From Castanea sativa (lineage: Eukaryota > Streptophyta > Magnoliopsida > Fagales > Fagaceae), in contig NC_134013.1 of assembly GCF_040712315.1 (NCBI RefSeq), positions 74,778,001-74,842,000 of the forward strand: a DNA stretch of 64,000 nucleotides, read 5' to 3'. The position numbers were made by a program, and so were the translations under genes. Under the pieces are notes generated by a model that had not been told where the DNA came from, made no database searches, and was given only the letters and a program-made list of their open reading frames with translations. This document shows, piece after piece, positions 48,707 to 59,026 of the stretch (positions within the stretch are counted from its first letter, which is position 1; each line of letters starts with the position of its first letter).

Positions 48707-49022
48707 GGAGAGAAAAAAAAAAGAGAATAGAAATAGAGTACTAAGACTTATGTAGTTATTTGTGAATAATAAATTAGGAAAAGGAAAAAAAAAAAAAGTG
48801 GATTTTAGATCAAATCTGACTAAAGATATGTTAAGCCTCATAGCACTCTTATCAAGAATGCTAAAAGTGATATATGATAAATTTTAGCACCAATACACTA
48901 AAAACCCAACTCCATCAAACATTTCAAATCTCAAAAAATTTGAGATATTGCTACAGTGAGCTTGTATTAATGCAAGCCCACTGTAGCACAAATCTTAAAT
49001 GGAAAATAATATTTTATTCCAG

Positions 49023-49470
49023 TTACTTTTCCCTTTCTTTTTTTTTATATTGTTTTTTTCTTCTTTCTTCTCTCTCCTCTCTCACTTTCCTCGTCTCTCT
49101 TTCCCCGTAGCTTCTGTTTCTCTCAATTTCACGGTTTGAGCTCCTCCCCTCCATTGAATCTTTCCTCTCTACCGGCCTTGACACCACCACTGCAGCCTCA
49201 TCGTCACCGTCGTCCATCACTTTCTTCTTCGCCGCATTGTAACCAACACTATATCCTAATCCTCTGCCACTCAAAACGACGCCGCTTTCGTACACATCAC
49301 TATAATTGTTGATCTGTACGTCATCAGATACCTTCACAACCGGCACAAGAGTAAGCGAAACCATCTCTGGCGTCGGATCTTCTTTGATCCTCGTGTGGAG
49401 CTTGGAGGAAGCGACGATGCTGATGATAATGTAGTTGCCGCCAAGATGAAGGTAGAGCTTGACGGCGGGG
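49023..49470 (-). pseudogene. Unidentified gene-like fragment inside element E
   Basis: An open frame runs ~148 codons on the minus strand, its first half having gene-like composition (HPAVKLYLHLGGNYIIIS, then SLTLVPVVKVSDDVQ and GRGLGYSVGYNAAKKK). It passes into an Arg/Glu-rich, simple-sequence tail (CT-rich on the plus strand). I do not recognise the family. The higher GC of this part and its position between transposon arms suggest a captured host exon. The first ATG in frame is at 49364, but the similarity, if any, would begin upstream of it. Confidence 0.4.
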
Positions 49471-49952
49471 TGATTTGATTTTGTGGGTCTAGGTTCATGG
49501 GTCTTTGACCAGCTTGGGCATTGGCATTGAGGGTAGATGGGCGTTGAGGGTAGATCGACGTGGGTCTCTGATCATGTGGGTCTCTCTCGGTGGTTGTTTT
49601 TCTTTTTCTTTTTCCAATTGTTGGCGGTGATGAGGTTGTGGGTTTGTGATTTGGTTGTGATTTTGGAGGGTTGTTTTTCTTTTTCTTTTTCCAGTTGTTG
49701 GTGGTGAATGGTGATGAGGTTGTGGGTTTGGATTTGTGATTTGGCTATGATTTTTCTGGTTGGTGGTCATGGTTGTGGGTGGTGGCGACAGTGGCAATTG
49801 TTGTAGCTGTGGTTATGGCAAGTGGAGCAGTGGTAGGGGTGGTGAAGGAGGTGGTTGGCTGATTGCTATAGATTTTTTGTGTAGTTGTTTTATTATTATT
49901 TTAATTAGTAGTTTATATTATTTAAATGAAATGGTAAAAAATATAGAAGTTT

Positions 49953-51112
49953 GGCAAAATTGACACTCTAACTTTCAGCATTTTTCATTTCAGTCCTCTA
50001 ACTTTCAGTTTTGTCATTTCAATCCTCTAACTTTCAAATGTTGTCAATTCGGTACTCCATTAGATCTCAGTTATCTACTGCCGTTAAGTGAGCCAAAACA
50101 ACGTCGTTTTGACTCTTTCTTTTTGTAATTACAAAAAATTAAGAAAAAAAAACACGTTCATTTTTTTTTCTCATTTTCTCTCTCGCTTTCTCATTCTCTA
50201 TCTCTCTATCTCACAGTGCTGTGGTGCAAGGCCTCACAGCCGCCACCCGACCTAACTCCAGATCCCCTCCTCTATTGCCCTGGTCCCTGTGGCCGGAGCC
50301 CAAGTCCATTTCTTCAACCCGGAAGACGCGATCGAAGCGTTCGTCAATGGGTACTCCGAGAAAGTCCCAAAGGGCATGACAGTCCTTCAAGCTTCCGAAA
50401 TCGCCGGCGTTGATATCCCTCGATTCTGCTACCACAATCGCCTCTCCATCGTCGGAAACTGCCGCATGTGCCTCGTTGAGGTCAAGAAAACGCCCAAACC
50501 TGTCGCCTCTTGTGCCATGCCCACTCTTCCCGATTTGATTTCTCTCTCTCTTTCTTCTCGTTCTTCTTGCCGCTGCCGACCCAAACGGACTCTCCCTTCT
50601 TCCCCCAAAATTTGCAGTTTAAGGCTGTGGTCAGTACTACCTAGATTATGAAGGAGATGATCATGGGATTTTGGGTATGAAGTTTGGGTTTGAGATTATG
50701 GGGGAGGGGGGGTGAGAGTTTGGGTTTCAGATTTTGGTGGAGTGAGTGACGAAGAAAGAGAGATGGAGAGGTGGAGGTCGGCGGTAGCAAGGAGGTTGTG
50801 GGTGGAGGCCGGCGACGGCGGTGAGGCCTTGCACCACGGCACTATGAGACAGAGATAGAGAATGAGAAAGCCAGAGAGAAAATGAGAAAAAAAATGTTTT
50901 TTTTTAATAACAGTTTCCTTTTTTTTAATTAAAAAAAAAAAAAGTCAAAACGACGTCGTTTTAGCTTACTTAACAGCAATAGATAACTGAGGTCTAACGA
51001 AATACTGAATTGACAACAATTGAAAGTTAGAAGACTAAAATGACAAAACTGAAAATTAGAGGACTGAAATGAAAAATACTGAAAGTTAGAGGGTCAGTTT
51101 TGCATTTTTGCC
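49953..51112. mobile_element. Pack-MULE carrying an NDUFS1 fragment
   Basis: 1160 bp. Perfect 9-bp TSD TAGAAGTTT (49944-49952, 51113-51121). The TIRs are about 300 bp (49953-50250 and 50808-51112). They start GGCAAAATTGAC / GGCAAAAATGCA and share CCTCTAACTTTCAG, AAAACGACGTCGTTTT and GTGGTGCAAGGCCTCAC in inverse order. No transposase is present. The cargo is a fragment of the complex I 75-kDa subunit gene plus other GC-rich sequence. It is inserted in element E, so it is the younger of the two. Confidence 0.93.
50256..50651 (+). pseudogene. Captured fragment of complex I 75-kDa subunit (NDUFS1), chimeric ORF
   Basis: Frame open from 50256 to TAG/TGA at 50649-50651. Residues encoded by about 50286-50530 ([17 protein letters not shown] ... 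[14 protein letters not shown] ... [18 protein letters not shown]) match the N-terminal 2Fe-2S domain of plant NDUFS1, the NADH-dehydrogenase module subunit in mitochondria. All four ligand cysteines are kept in the C-X10-C-X2-C-X13-C pattern. The native protein's next segment is replaced after CAMPTLPD by an unrelated Ser/Arg-rich tail. The transit peptide and the remaining ~600 residues are missing. The upstream in-frame codon at 50289 is GTG; the first ATG is 50376, inside the domain but before the cysteines (91 codons). Not a functional subunit. A transcript could act as a small chimeric protein or regulatory RNA, which is speculation. Confidence 0.92.
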
Positions 51113-51220
51113 TAGAAGTTTTGATGTTTTATGAATCTTAAAGTGGGGTGGTATAGTGAATAAAGTAGGTTTTTGAAGTGTTAAATGCTAAAAATTTTAG
51201 AATTCTTGATAAGAATGCTT

Positions 51221-51935
51221 TATGTGAATTCTCTAATCTCATACATTCTCTATTTGCAGAATATCATGATAATTAGAGATTAATAACTATATCATTTATA
51301 AAATGTATAACTTAAAAAAAAATTTTAACTTCAAAACTATACATAGAACAAGATTTTTTTATTAAACTTTGTGTACATTTTAAGAAATTATTTTATTAAA
51401 AAAATTAAATAATGTAATATTAATAAAAAGTTACGTCGAACTGTATTTTTATTTTTATTTTTTTGATGGGGTCGAATTGTTATTAAAAAATTTATAATTT
51501 TGGAGAATGACAATATTCATCTCTATATATTAATTATTGAGACTACTAATTGGGGTACAACTTTTTATAAGGAAGAATAAAGGTTAAGATGAGTGCGCAG
51601 CTCTAGTCTTCACTCTTAACTGGATTCTCTCTCAATGTTTACTTTGTTGCTGACATGTCTTGTCGTTGGTCATTCTAGCTTACACTTACTGTCTCTTTGT
51701 TGACATATTGGTTTTGTTTGTTTCATTTTGATTCAAGTTTACTGTCTCTTTAGTTGACATATGGTTTGTTGGTTTCATACTTTCATGTTGTTTGTTTGAA
51801 TCAAGCTGTAGTGGAGAAATTAGTGGGGGGAAAAATTAAGTGTTGACGGGCGGTGAGACCAAATGTATGGGAGAAATCACAACAACATTTTTCAATGTTT
51901 GGGGAAATGTCAGAAATCTACTCCTACTTTTATAG
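51221..51935. other. Intergenic, no gene recognised
   Basis: AT-rich. Repeated GTTTACTGTCTCTTT-like phrases at 51680-51750 suggest a small diverged duplication. Confidence 0.45.
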
Positions 51936-51939
51936 ACGA

Positions 51940-52072
51940 GCCCTTGGATTTTTAATTCGAGTAACAAATTATTCCCACAAATATTTGAGTCAACATATAT
52001 ATATATATATATATGCCCTTGGATTTTTAATTCGTGTAACAAATTATTCCCACAAATATTTGAGTCAACATA

Positions 52073-52096
<24 letters not shown>
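51940..52096. repeat. 75-bp tandem duplication ending in (TA)n
   Basis: Two units start GCCCTTGGATTTTTAATTCG at 51940 and 52015, each ending in GAGTCAACA plus a (TA)n run. They are almost identical, so the duplication is recent and probably microsatellite-mediated. The opposing ORFs here are repeats of the same unit. Confidence 0.93.
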
Positions 52097-52103
<7 letters not shown>

Positions 52104-52617
52104 TGAGGACCCAAAAAAACTGGGGACCCAAACTCACTTAAAACAGTAAGTTGTACAGTTCAATCTCAACCCAAAATAATAAATTTGTAAGAGAGAGAAA
52201 CAGACAACAAGAGCAGGCTTTGCCCAAGGATAAAAATAAGGAAGAAATGGCTAATATTTATTTAATAAATGAGCTAATATATCAATACAAGCTAGCCCGA
52301 ATAAGCCAATGTTATACAAAAATAGTACTATTCACCATTTTTTCTCAATGTTCTTTTTGTTTCTTTTCTATTTATTGATACTCGTGTCTACCTCTCTAAA
52401 ATCCCTCTTTTTCTTATATCCTCCCCCTTTTTTCACATATTGACCTTCCATCTTCTCATTATAAATCTCTCCTCCTGACACTTATTCATTTTTACATCTG
52501 AAAAATGTGGTAGAAGTAGTTTACTTAACTGTGACTTACACTCTTCAAGTCACTTCCTCATTAATACAGTTGATAAAGCTGTTACCCACCATTTAATGCA
52601 GAGGCAACAAACTACTC

Positions 52618-53169
52618 TAAATTGGAAACTTCTCCTATTATCAGTGATTCTCTCTCTTCAGACCCTTCTTTCCACCTAGAACGTCTCAGAGTCCTTTGTC
52701 TCATCCCTTCCTCTCCTCGGGTGACTTTCCTTCTCGGACTCATGATATCCCCACAACAATATTGCAACTCTTCAACTTCATCATCAGTCATCGGGCACCA
52801 ACATATGTAAATTGGAAACTTCCCTTATTATCATTGATTCTCTCTCTTCAGACCCTTCTTTCCACCTGGAACGTCTCAGAGTTCTTTGTCCTTCCTCTCC
52901 TCGGGTGACTTTCCTTCTTGGGCTCATGATATCCCCACACTAGTATTGCAACTCTTCAACTTCATCATCATTCCTCGGGCACCCACATATGTAAATTGGA
53001 AACTTCCCCTATTATCATTGATTCTCTCTCTTCATACCCTTCTTTCCACTTGGAACGTCTTAGAATCCTTTGTCTCATCCCTTCCTCTCCTTGGGTGACT
53101 TTCCTTCTCAGGCTCATGATATCCTCACACCAATATTGCAACTCTTCAACTTCATCATCAGTCATCGGG

Positions 53170-53170
<1 letters not shown>
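52618..53170. repeat. Three-copy ~187-bp tandem repeat
   Basis: Units start AAATTGGAAACTTC at about 52619, 52809 and 52993. Each contains TGATTCTCTCTCTTCA, CCTCGGGTGACTTTCC, CATGATATCCCCACA and CAACTTCATCATCA. The array ends in a (CA)n(TA)n run. Short ORFs recur once per unit and are not genes. Confidence 0.9.

Positions 53171-53210
<40 letters not shown>
53170..53210. repeat. (CA)n(TA)n compound microsatellite
   Basis: CA run to about 53190, then TA to 53210, directly at the end of the 187-bp array. Confidence 0.95.
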
Positions 53211-53521
53211 TTAAATTGATTTTTCATCTAAAATCTTGTTTATTAGCCAGACAAGTTAAATGATAAGAAAAAATTGAATAAATATAATAAGCTTAGTGAG
53301 ATAAGTTTAATTTTTTAAAGTAGGCCAAAATTTCTGATATTTTTCTAAATTTTAAGGGAAGTTATTTACCCAAATTTAAATATCAAATGAGTGTAAAGAA
53401 AAATATACTAGAAGAGGTTTTATGAGGAGGTCTCACTACCTTTGCTTGACTATTAGATACTATTATCTAACACAGTAGATTTAATATTCTATATAAACTA
53501 TATTGATGAGACTATATAGAC

Positions 53522-54169
53522 TAGGGCTGTCCACGGGTCGGTTCGGGTCGGGTTTGTGCCCAACCCGGAACCGACCCGCCGGAATCGGGTGGAGAAAAAA
53601 CGCACCCGCCGCCGACCCGCCGGAGTAATCGGGTCGGGCGGTTCAGATCATCAACGGGTGACGGGCGGGTCAGTCGGAATCATAGATCTGAGAAGACGAC
53701 GAGAAATCGGTGAAAAAACACACAGATCCGGCGAAGAAACCCAGATTCCGGCGAAGTTTTCCAGATACCGGCGATATTTCTCTTAGATCTGGTGAGATTT
53801 CGCAAGATCCGGCAAAAATCTCACCGCATTTGATGAGATTTCACCAGATCCAGTCAAAATCTCACCAGATCTAAGGAAATATATTGCCAGATTCTGGAAA
53901 AATATTGTCGGTTTCTGGAAATAAAGTTGCCGGATTTTGGAAAAAACTTGCCAGATTCTGGAAATTTCGCCGGGATCTGGAAATCTCTCGGTCGGTTCGG
54001 TTTTTTCGGGATTTAGGGGAGGAAAACCGAAACCAACCTGTCGAAAATCGGTTTCTAGTGGTGAAGACCCACTGCCGACCCGCCGGAGCAATCAGGTCAG
54101 CCGGATTCGGGTCGAATCTGGTCGGTTCTTCGGGTGGGTCGGGTTACCAGATCCTTCTGGACAGCCCTA
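53522..54169. mobile_element. hAT-like non-autonomous element with CGGGTCGG arms
   Basis: 648 bp. Termini TAGGGCTGTCCA / TGGACAGCCCTA form a perfect 12-bp TIR, flanked by a perfect 8-bp TSD ATATAGAC (53514-53521, 54170-54177). Arms are built of iterated CGGGTCGG/ACCCGCCGG motifs. The centre has repeated GATTTCACCAGATC / CCAGATTCTGGAAA motifs. The open frames across it follow these repeats and are not genes. Confidence 0.92.
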
Positions 54170-54533
54170 ATATAGACTATCAGACATAGTATTAGATAGA
54201 ATATTGTAAAAGGTTATAAGCATTCTCCTCCCTTGCACGTTGCTAGTAAAAATATATATCAACGGTTTTCATTAGATATTTCCATAGTATGACAGAGATT
54301 GTCAAACTTCGACCACTAAAGTCTACATACGCTTTCATTATTAGACTAAAAGTTTAAAATATGTTGAAACTATTTGTTATGGGTTTAAGTTATAACTTAA
54401 TGACTTACCAAAAAATAAAAAAAGTTATAACTTAAGATAATAATATCTTTTGCAGCCTTATATATGTGGTTTGAATCCTACTCCCCATTTTTTACTATGT
54501 ACTTGTTTAAAAAGAAAAGGAAAGTTCATTATT

Positions 54534-54702
54534 ATTATTATTATTTTATACACGATAGAATTTCTACTCTAACCTAATTTAATTGTAAATGTATGTGAAG
54601 CTCTCTCCTGGAGACTTGAACCCCGGCCCTTGCCCCTCACACTCTACAAACATTTATACCTGTAGAGTGACCATCGCACCAAGGGTGTGCGGTAGTCAGG
54701 GG
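54534..54702 (-). mobile_element. SINE, family 2, intact copy
   Basis: Flanked by a perfect 12-bp TSD AAGTTCATTATT (54522-54533, 54703-54714). On the minus strand: CACACCCTTGGTGCGATGGT, A box GGTGCGATGGTCACTC, B box CCGGGGTTCAAGTCTCC, then TTAGAGTAGAAATTCTATCG and a tail. Best copy of this family here. Confidence 0.9.
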
Positions 54703-54729
54703 AAGTTCATTATTGGAAGTTCATTATCG

Positions 54730-54891
54730 TGTGTTTCAATTAACTCAACTGGTAAAGTCTTTGATTGTTAACTAAGAGATCTGTGATTCAATTTCTACTT
54801 ACACTAAAAACCGATTAATTTCTTAGTCTAATGATAAAGAATTATTATCAATAGCAAACGCCATAAATTGAAACTCTATAAAAAAAAAAAA
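54730..54891 (+). mobile_element. tRNA-derived SINE, family 1
   Basis: A box TTAACTCAACTGGTAAAG, B box TGTGATTCAATTTC (degraded), CTTACACTAAAAACCGATTA, GCAAACGCCATAAATTGAAA and an A-run (54881-54891). Placed 28 bp from the family-2 SINE. Confidence 0.82.
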
Positions 54892-56942
54892 TCCAAATTT
54901 TATAATTATTTACAGCCAAATAAATGGAATGACACTCTATTTGAGTAGGAGATGTTGAGATAATTGTGCATCTTTGGTATTGTTAATTATCCAAATAAAA
55001 CAACAGCCCCATTAAAATCTTCTTCTCTTCTTCTTCTTCTTCTTCTTTCTTTCTTTTTTTTTTTTTTTTTTTCTAAAGTAAGGATACCATAAGTAACATT
55101 TTTTTTTTGAGAAAGATACCATAAATAACATTGGATATATATCACTGTCAATTTTTTTAAAGTCTTCTCCTATCTCTTCGTGTGTGTTAAAATACTTAGT
55201 ATTCTTAAAAAAAAAAAAATACTTGTTAAGACATAAAATGCCAAGGGCCTTATATCAAAATTTTAAAAAATTACTTCTTAAATTATCTAGATCCGACCAA
55301 TCCGATTTACCATGAGATTACTTACTATTACTTATTTTGCTTCTTTTTTTTTCTTTTTTTTTTTTTGGGCAGAATGCTTTCTAAGCTCACCATGCGCTAT
55401 CAATTGCGTTCATATAAACATGCTTTGCACGCTCGACTATATGATTTCTTCCCCTTTTGTGTGTTAATGCCTCCTGGCATGCAGGTTTTAGTGGGCCCAT
55501 TAACATATCATAAGCATTTTAAAAATAATAATAATAAATAAATAAATAAGTGATATTTAGTCATTTTTAGTGGGCTTACTAACGCAACGTAATCAATTTT
55601 TTTTTAATAAAAAAAATCTGATATTTAGTGATTTTCTGTTTGCTATTCCACTACTTGCCATCAAGCAAAGTCTAACTTTGATTTTGCAAAATTGTGAATC
55701 TTAAATTCATAACTATAAGTGAGACTAATTTTGTGAATTCTATCGAATTTCCGTAGTAAAAAAAGGAAAAAAAGAAAAAGAAAATTCAATTGCTATGCTA
55801 AAACTGAAGGTTTAATGAAAAGCCTTTCAAAACAAGGATTTGGAATTTAATTTAAGCATCCTTTAAAATTAAGATTAGGATTGCATGCAAGGCATGCTAA
55901 ATTCATAACTATAATACTGGTAGAGATATCTGCCCACCATTATTTCTAAAAACATCATTATGCTAAGCATTGTAGCAGATTATCTTTGGTGGGAAACATC
56001 AATAAACATCGATCTATATTCTATACCACCCAAGTAACACCTACAGCGTGATACAACCCCAGAATTAATTGTCACCCACCACCATCCCATCTATTATACA
56101 TTTTTTTCATCTCCCTTTTGGACTCTGCTCATTTGGCAGTACTCTTCATGCTGTCTCCTGTTTGGTTTTTTAAAGGAAGTAAAATAAAAGACACGCGCCA
56201 TGTTTTACTGAAAACAGGAAAACATAAAAGGTCGTTCTTTATAATTAAAAAGAGTGACAGATAGTAATAATAGGCTAGCCAAGTAGCCAACAATGCTGCC
56301 CATGAGTCAGCCATGTGGGCGGCCAAATCTATTTATGTTGTTACCTTTGTCCTTTTGAAAATTCCGGCTTGTGTACACTACCACAAGCTGCAAACCTGTA
56401 TGATCTAATGTCCTGTGTTGTTCCTTTGCCGCTGATAAAAGTTACATCTTTTTAATATAAGTAAGATCTAATGTTCTGTTTTGATCTTTGCTGTTAATAA
56501 AAGTTACGTCTTTTTAATAATGAAAAAAATGGAAGAGGATATGAATAATACATGTAAAAAAAATAAAAGTTTTCGATGCACTCCAACGCAGACACAACTA
56601 ATCATTTATGTGGAGCCAAATTACAGTATTGTGAGATACCCAAATCTCTAAGCTCCAAACTTTTAATTTTGGGCCCTAAATGCTAAAAGTCATGTCATTC
56701 ATGAACTAGTATTTACCGATAATTCTAACAAAGATGTCCAAGATTTAAATCTTTCCTCCCATTGTAATTATCGAATTAATAAATAAATAAATAAAATCCT
56801 AAATAATAGTCTAAGTATCATACATATAGTCATTGAGGGAAAAAATTTGTTCATTTTTTTAATGCTAAACAATTCCTTACTAGTGGCACTTAGGAAAATA
56901 TGTAGGGTATTTTTTTCCCCATGTAGGTAACCAAAGTTTGAC
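54892..56942. other. Intergenic, no gene recognised
   Basis: Contains a CTT/poly-T tract (55018-55072) and small AT-rich repeats. The minus-strand open frame 56129-56326 lacks a recognisable domain. Confidence 0.5.
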
Positions 56943-56950
56943 AACATGCC

Positions 56951-57036
56951 CAGTGATGGACCTACAGTGGGCAGGTGGGGCCAATGCCCCCCCCCCCCCC
57001 CACCCCACCCCTAAAAAAAAAAACTAGGATATATAC

Positions 57037-57069
<33 letters not shown>

Positions 57070-57430
57070 CCCGCGTACGCGTGTGTGTTGAAATTTTAAA
57101 TTTTGGTCTTAATAGCCCCCAATTAAAAAAAAAAGGTATATATATTTAATTTAAAAAATTAAGATTTGCCCTTAAATATAAATATTTTTGGATCTCCTCT
57201 GAAATAGCGTCGAGTTCCATTTTAATAATTGTATTGAAATGTTTAAGAAACACTTATTTTATATGTTATACTTTGTTGACATTTTTATAATATCAAATGT
57301 TTAAGAAATACTTATTTTATATATAGTATTTTGTTGAATATGAAATAGATGTTAGTTTTTATTTTCATAAAAAAAAATAAAAAAATTTAAGCTTTGGCTC
57401 CCCCAAGCTTGAATCTTGGTTCCGTCCCTG
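56951..57430. mobile_element. hAT-like non-autonomous element (CAGNGRYGG type)
   Basis: 480 bp, flanked by a perfect 8-bp TSD AACATGCC (56943-56950, 57431-57438). Left end CAGTGATGGACCTAC, right end inverted CAGGGACGGAACCAAG. Contains a poly-C/A stretch (56987-57022), (TA)n(TG)n and an AT-rich core. Resembles the widespread plant CAGGGGCGGAGCC family. Confidence 0.87.
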
Positions 57431-57550
57431 AACATGCCCCTCAGTTGAAAGGATGTTATCCTAGGGCACCTCCCCATAGTTGCAGGGGGGATGGCTCTTA
57501 TCGTGTTGCATTATACAAAACAATGATAGTTGCATGTGAGTCAATACTAA

Positions 57551-57680
57551 TGGTCCGTATGAATTGAAAGGGAGGGAGAGAGGGTAGAGTAGACTAAAAT
57601 TGACCAAAAATTAGTTTATTTTTAGTTAACTCTACTCAACTCCCAACCCCCTCCTCCCTCCTCTCAATCTAAACGGGCTC
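57551..57680. mobile_element. Short PIF/Harbinger-like MITE
   Basis: 130 bp with ends TGGTCCGTATGAATTGAAAG / CTCTCAATCTAAACGGGCTC, approximately inverted, flanked by TAA on both sides. Inner arms are GGGAGGGAGAGAGG versus CCTCCTCCCTCC. Confidence 0.65.
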
Positions 57681-57683
57681 TAA

Positions 57684-59021
57684 ATTTGGATGTAACAAGG
57701 AATGTCCTTTTATGGATGCGCCTTTTTCATGTAGACGAGCTCGATGGCAAACCTCCAGGTACTTTTTTGCCAAGTCTCTGCTGGGATAGAATGTCTCAAG
57801 TGAGAGGTTTGACCATTCTAGGTGTAGCTTGTATTAGGTTATTTTGTTTTGAGTCATGCTTGAAGACTTGATTGGTTGGCTGACCCTAAGCTCTAGAGGG
57901 TGCCAACTAAACTTGACAATTGATGATGACAATGATAATGATAATAATTTCAACTAATTTTAAGAAAAATTATACTTCAATTATGCAATAAATTTAATAT
58001 CTAAACTAATAAAATTATTTAAAGGAGAATTCATTTGCATTAGATGCAGTAAAACTTAACTTCGTTTCCATTTTATGAATATTTTTCCAAATAATGTGAA
58101 TTTAATTAGTCATATATCTTGAGTGTTTAGACTCAGAGAATTTCTATCACATTATTTCATCTTAATAATATGGAGATATTTATTTGTGTCTCTTTCAACC
58201 AACTTATTAAAATATTTAGTTTCCCACCTTTGAAGCCTTGAAAGGCATGCATGGAGTAGGGCACTTCGCTCTTTATTTTATGTGCAGTGACATGAGGGAG
58301 CTCAAATGCGCAAATACAATCAAATGGACTATCAAGTTAGATTTGAGGAAACATTGGGGCAATTGCCCCCTTGGTCCCCATATGATCATAGACTCAACAA
58401 TTAGCAGTAGCACAAAGCAAATTATTCTTCCCCCTTTATGAACCCCCCAAAAAAAAATCGTCTCTTGGGTATTGATTTAGGCACATACATTATTTTTCTT
58501 TTAAGAGCCACTAAGCCAGAATGGCCAATCGGGGGCTTAGCTACAGTTCTCATTGTGGTTGAAGGGAGATAACTAAAATTATGTTGTAATTATTACTAGC
58601 CCTTATCTAACAAAGTGAAAGAGAAAGTATACATTAATTAAAGCATTCTTAGGACACAATTATTTTTATAACTTGTTAAGCGACAAGTAACAAGTTGTAA
58701 TTTTTTTTGTAATACGACGAAGCAATTATAGATTAATTGCGCATAAGTATCTTACAAACTAGCTCAACTTTATTAATAAAAATATATATATATATAAAAA
58801 AAAAACCAAATTCTTCGGTCTCCACCACAGACAATGAGTAATCAAAATGAACATAGTCATTAGATTATTTAGCTCCTAACTTAACAAGTGCATTAGCGTA
58901 TTAGTTCACATCACTGAAAATGTGTTGGACTCTAGATTTATGGAAGCTTAACAAGTTGTGATTGCGATAACATCCTTTATCTGTAAACTCTATTAATTGA
59001 CATTTTAAAAAAATAAAAATA
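57684..59021. other. Intergenic, no gene recognised
   Basis: The open frames 57686-57871 and 58238-58441 show no domain. No bounded transposon was found. Confidence 0.45.
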
Positions 59022-59026
59022 AAAGG

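Larger units (their letters stand above)
48841..51220. mobile_element. Harbinger-like element E with a nested Pack-MULE
   Basis: Ends AGCACTCTTATCAAGAATGC and (inverted) AGCATTCTTATCAAGAATTC belong to the GAGCATT family. The interior resembles element C (TAGTTTATATTATTTAAATG, GAAATGGTAAAAAA), and the inner right part reads TTGATGTTTTATGAATCTTA. It is split at 49953-51112 by the Pack-MULE. Outside that insertion it carries a GGTGGTGG-rich tract and an unassigned open frame at 49023-49470. No TSD is preserved. Confidence 0.65.

Noticed and set aside
50216..50413. Alternative ORF across the Pack-MULE starting in the left TIR
   Set aside because: It is a different frame from the NDUFS1-like one and has no similarity I can recognise.
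52622..53214. Repeated ~62-72-codon ORFs METSPII... / MSHPFLSS...
   Set aside because: The same frame recurs once per unit of the 187-bp tandem repeat and starts and stops with it. There is no independent evidence of coding.
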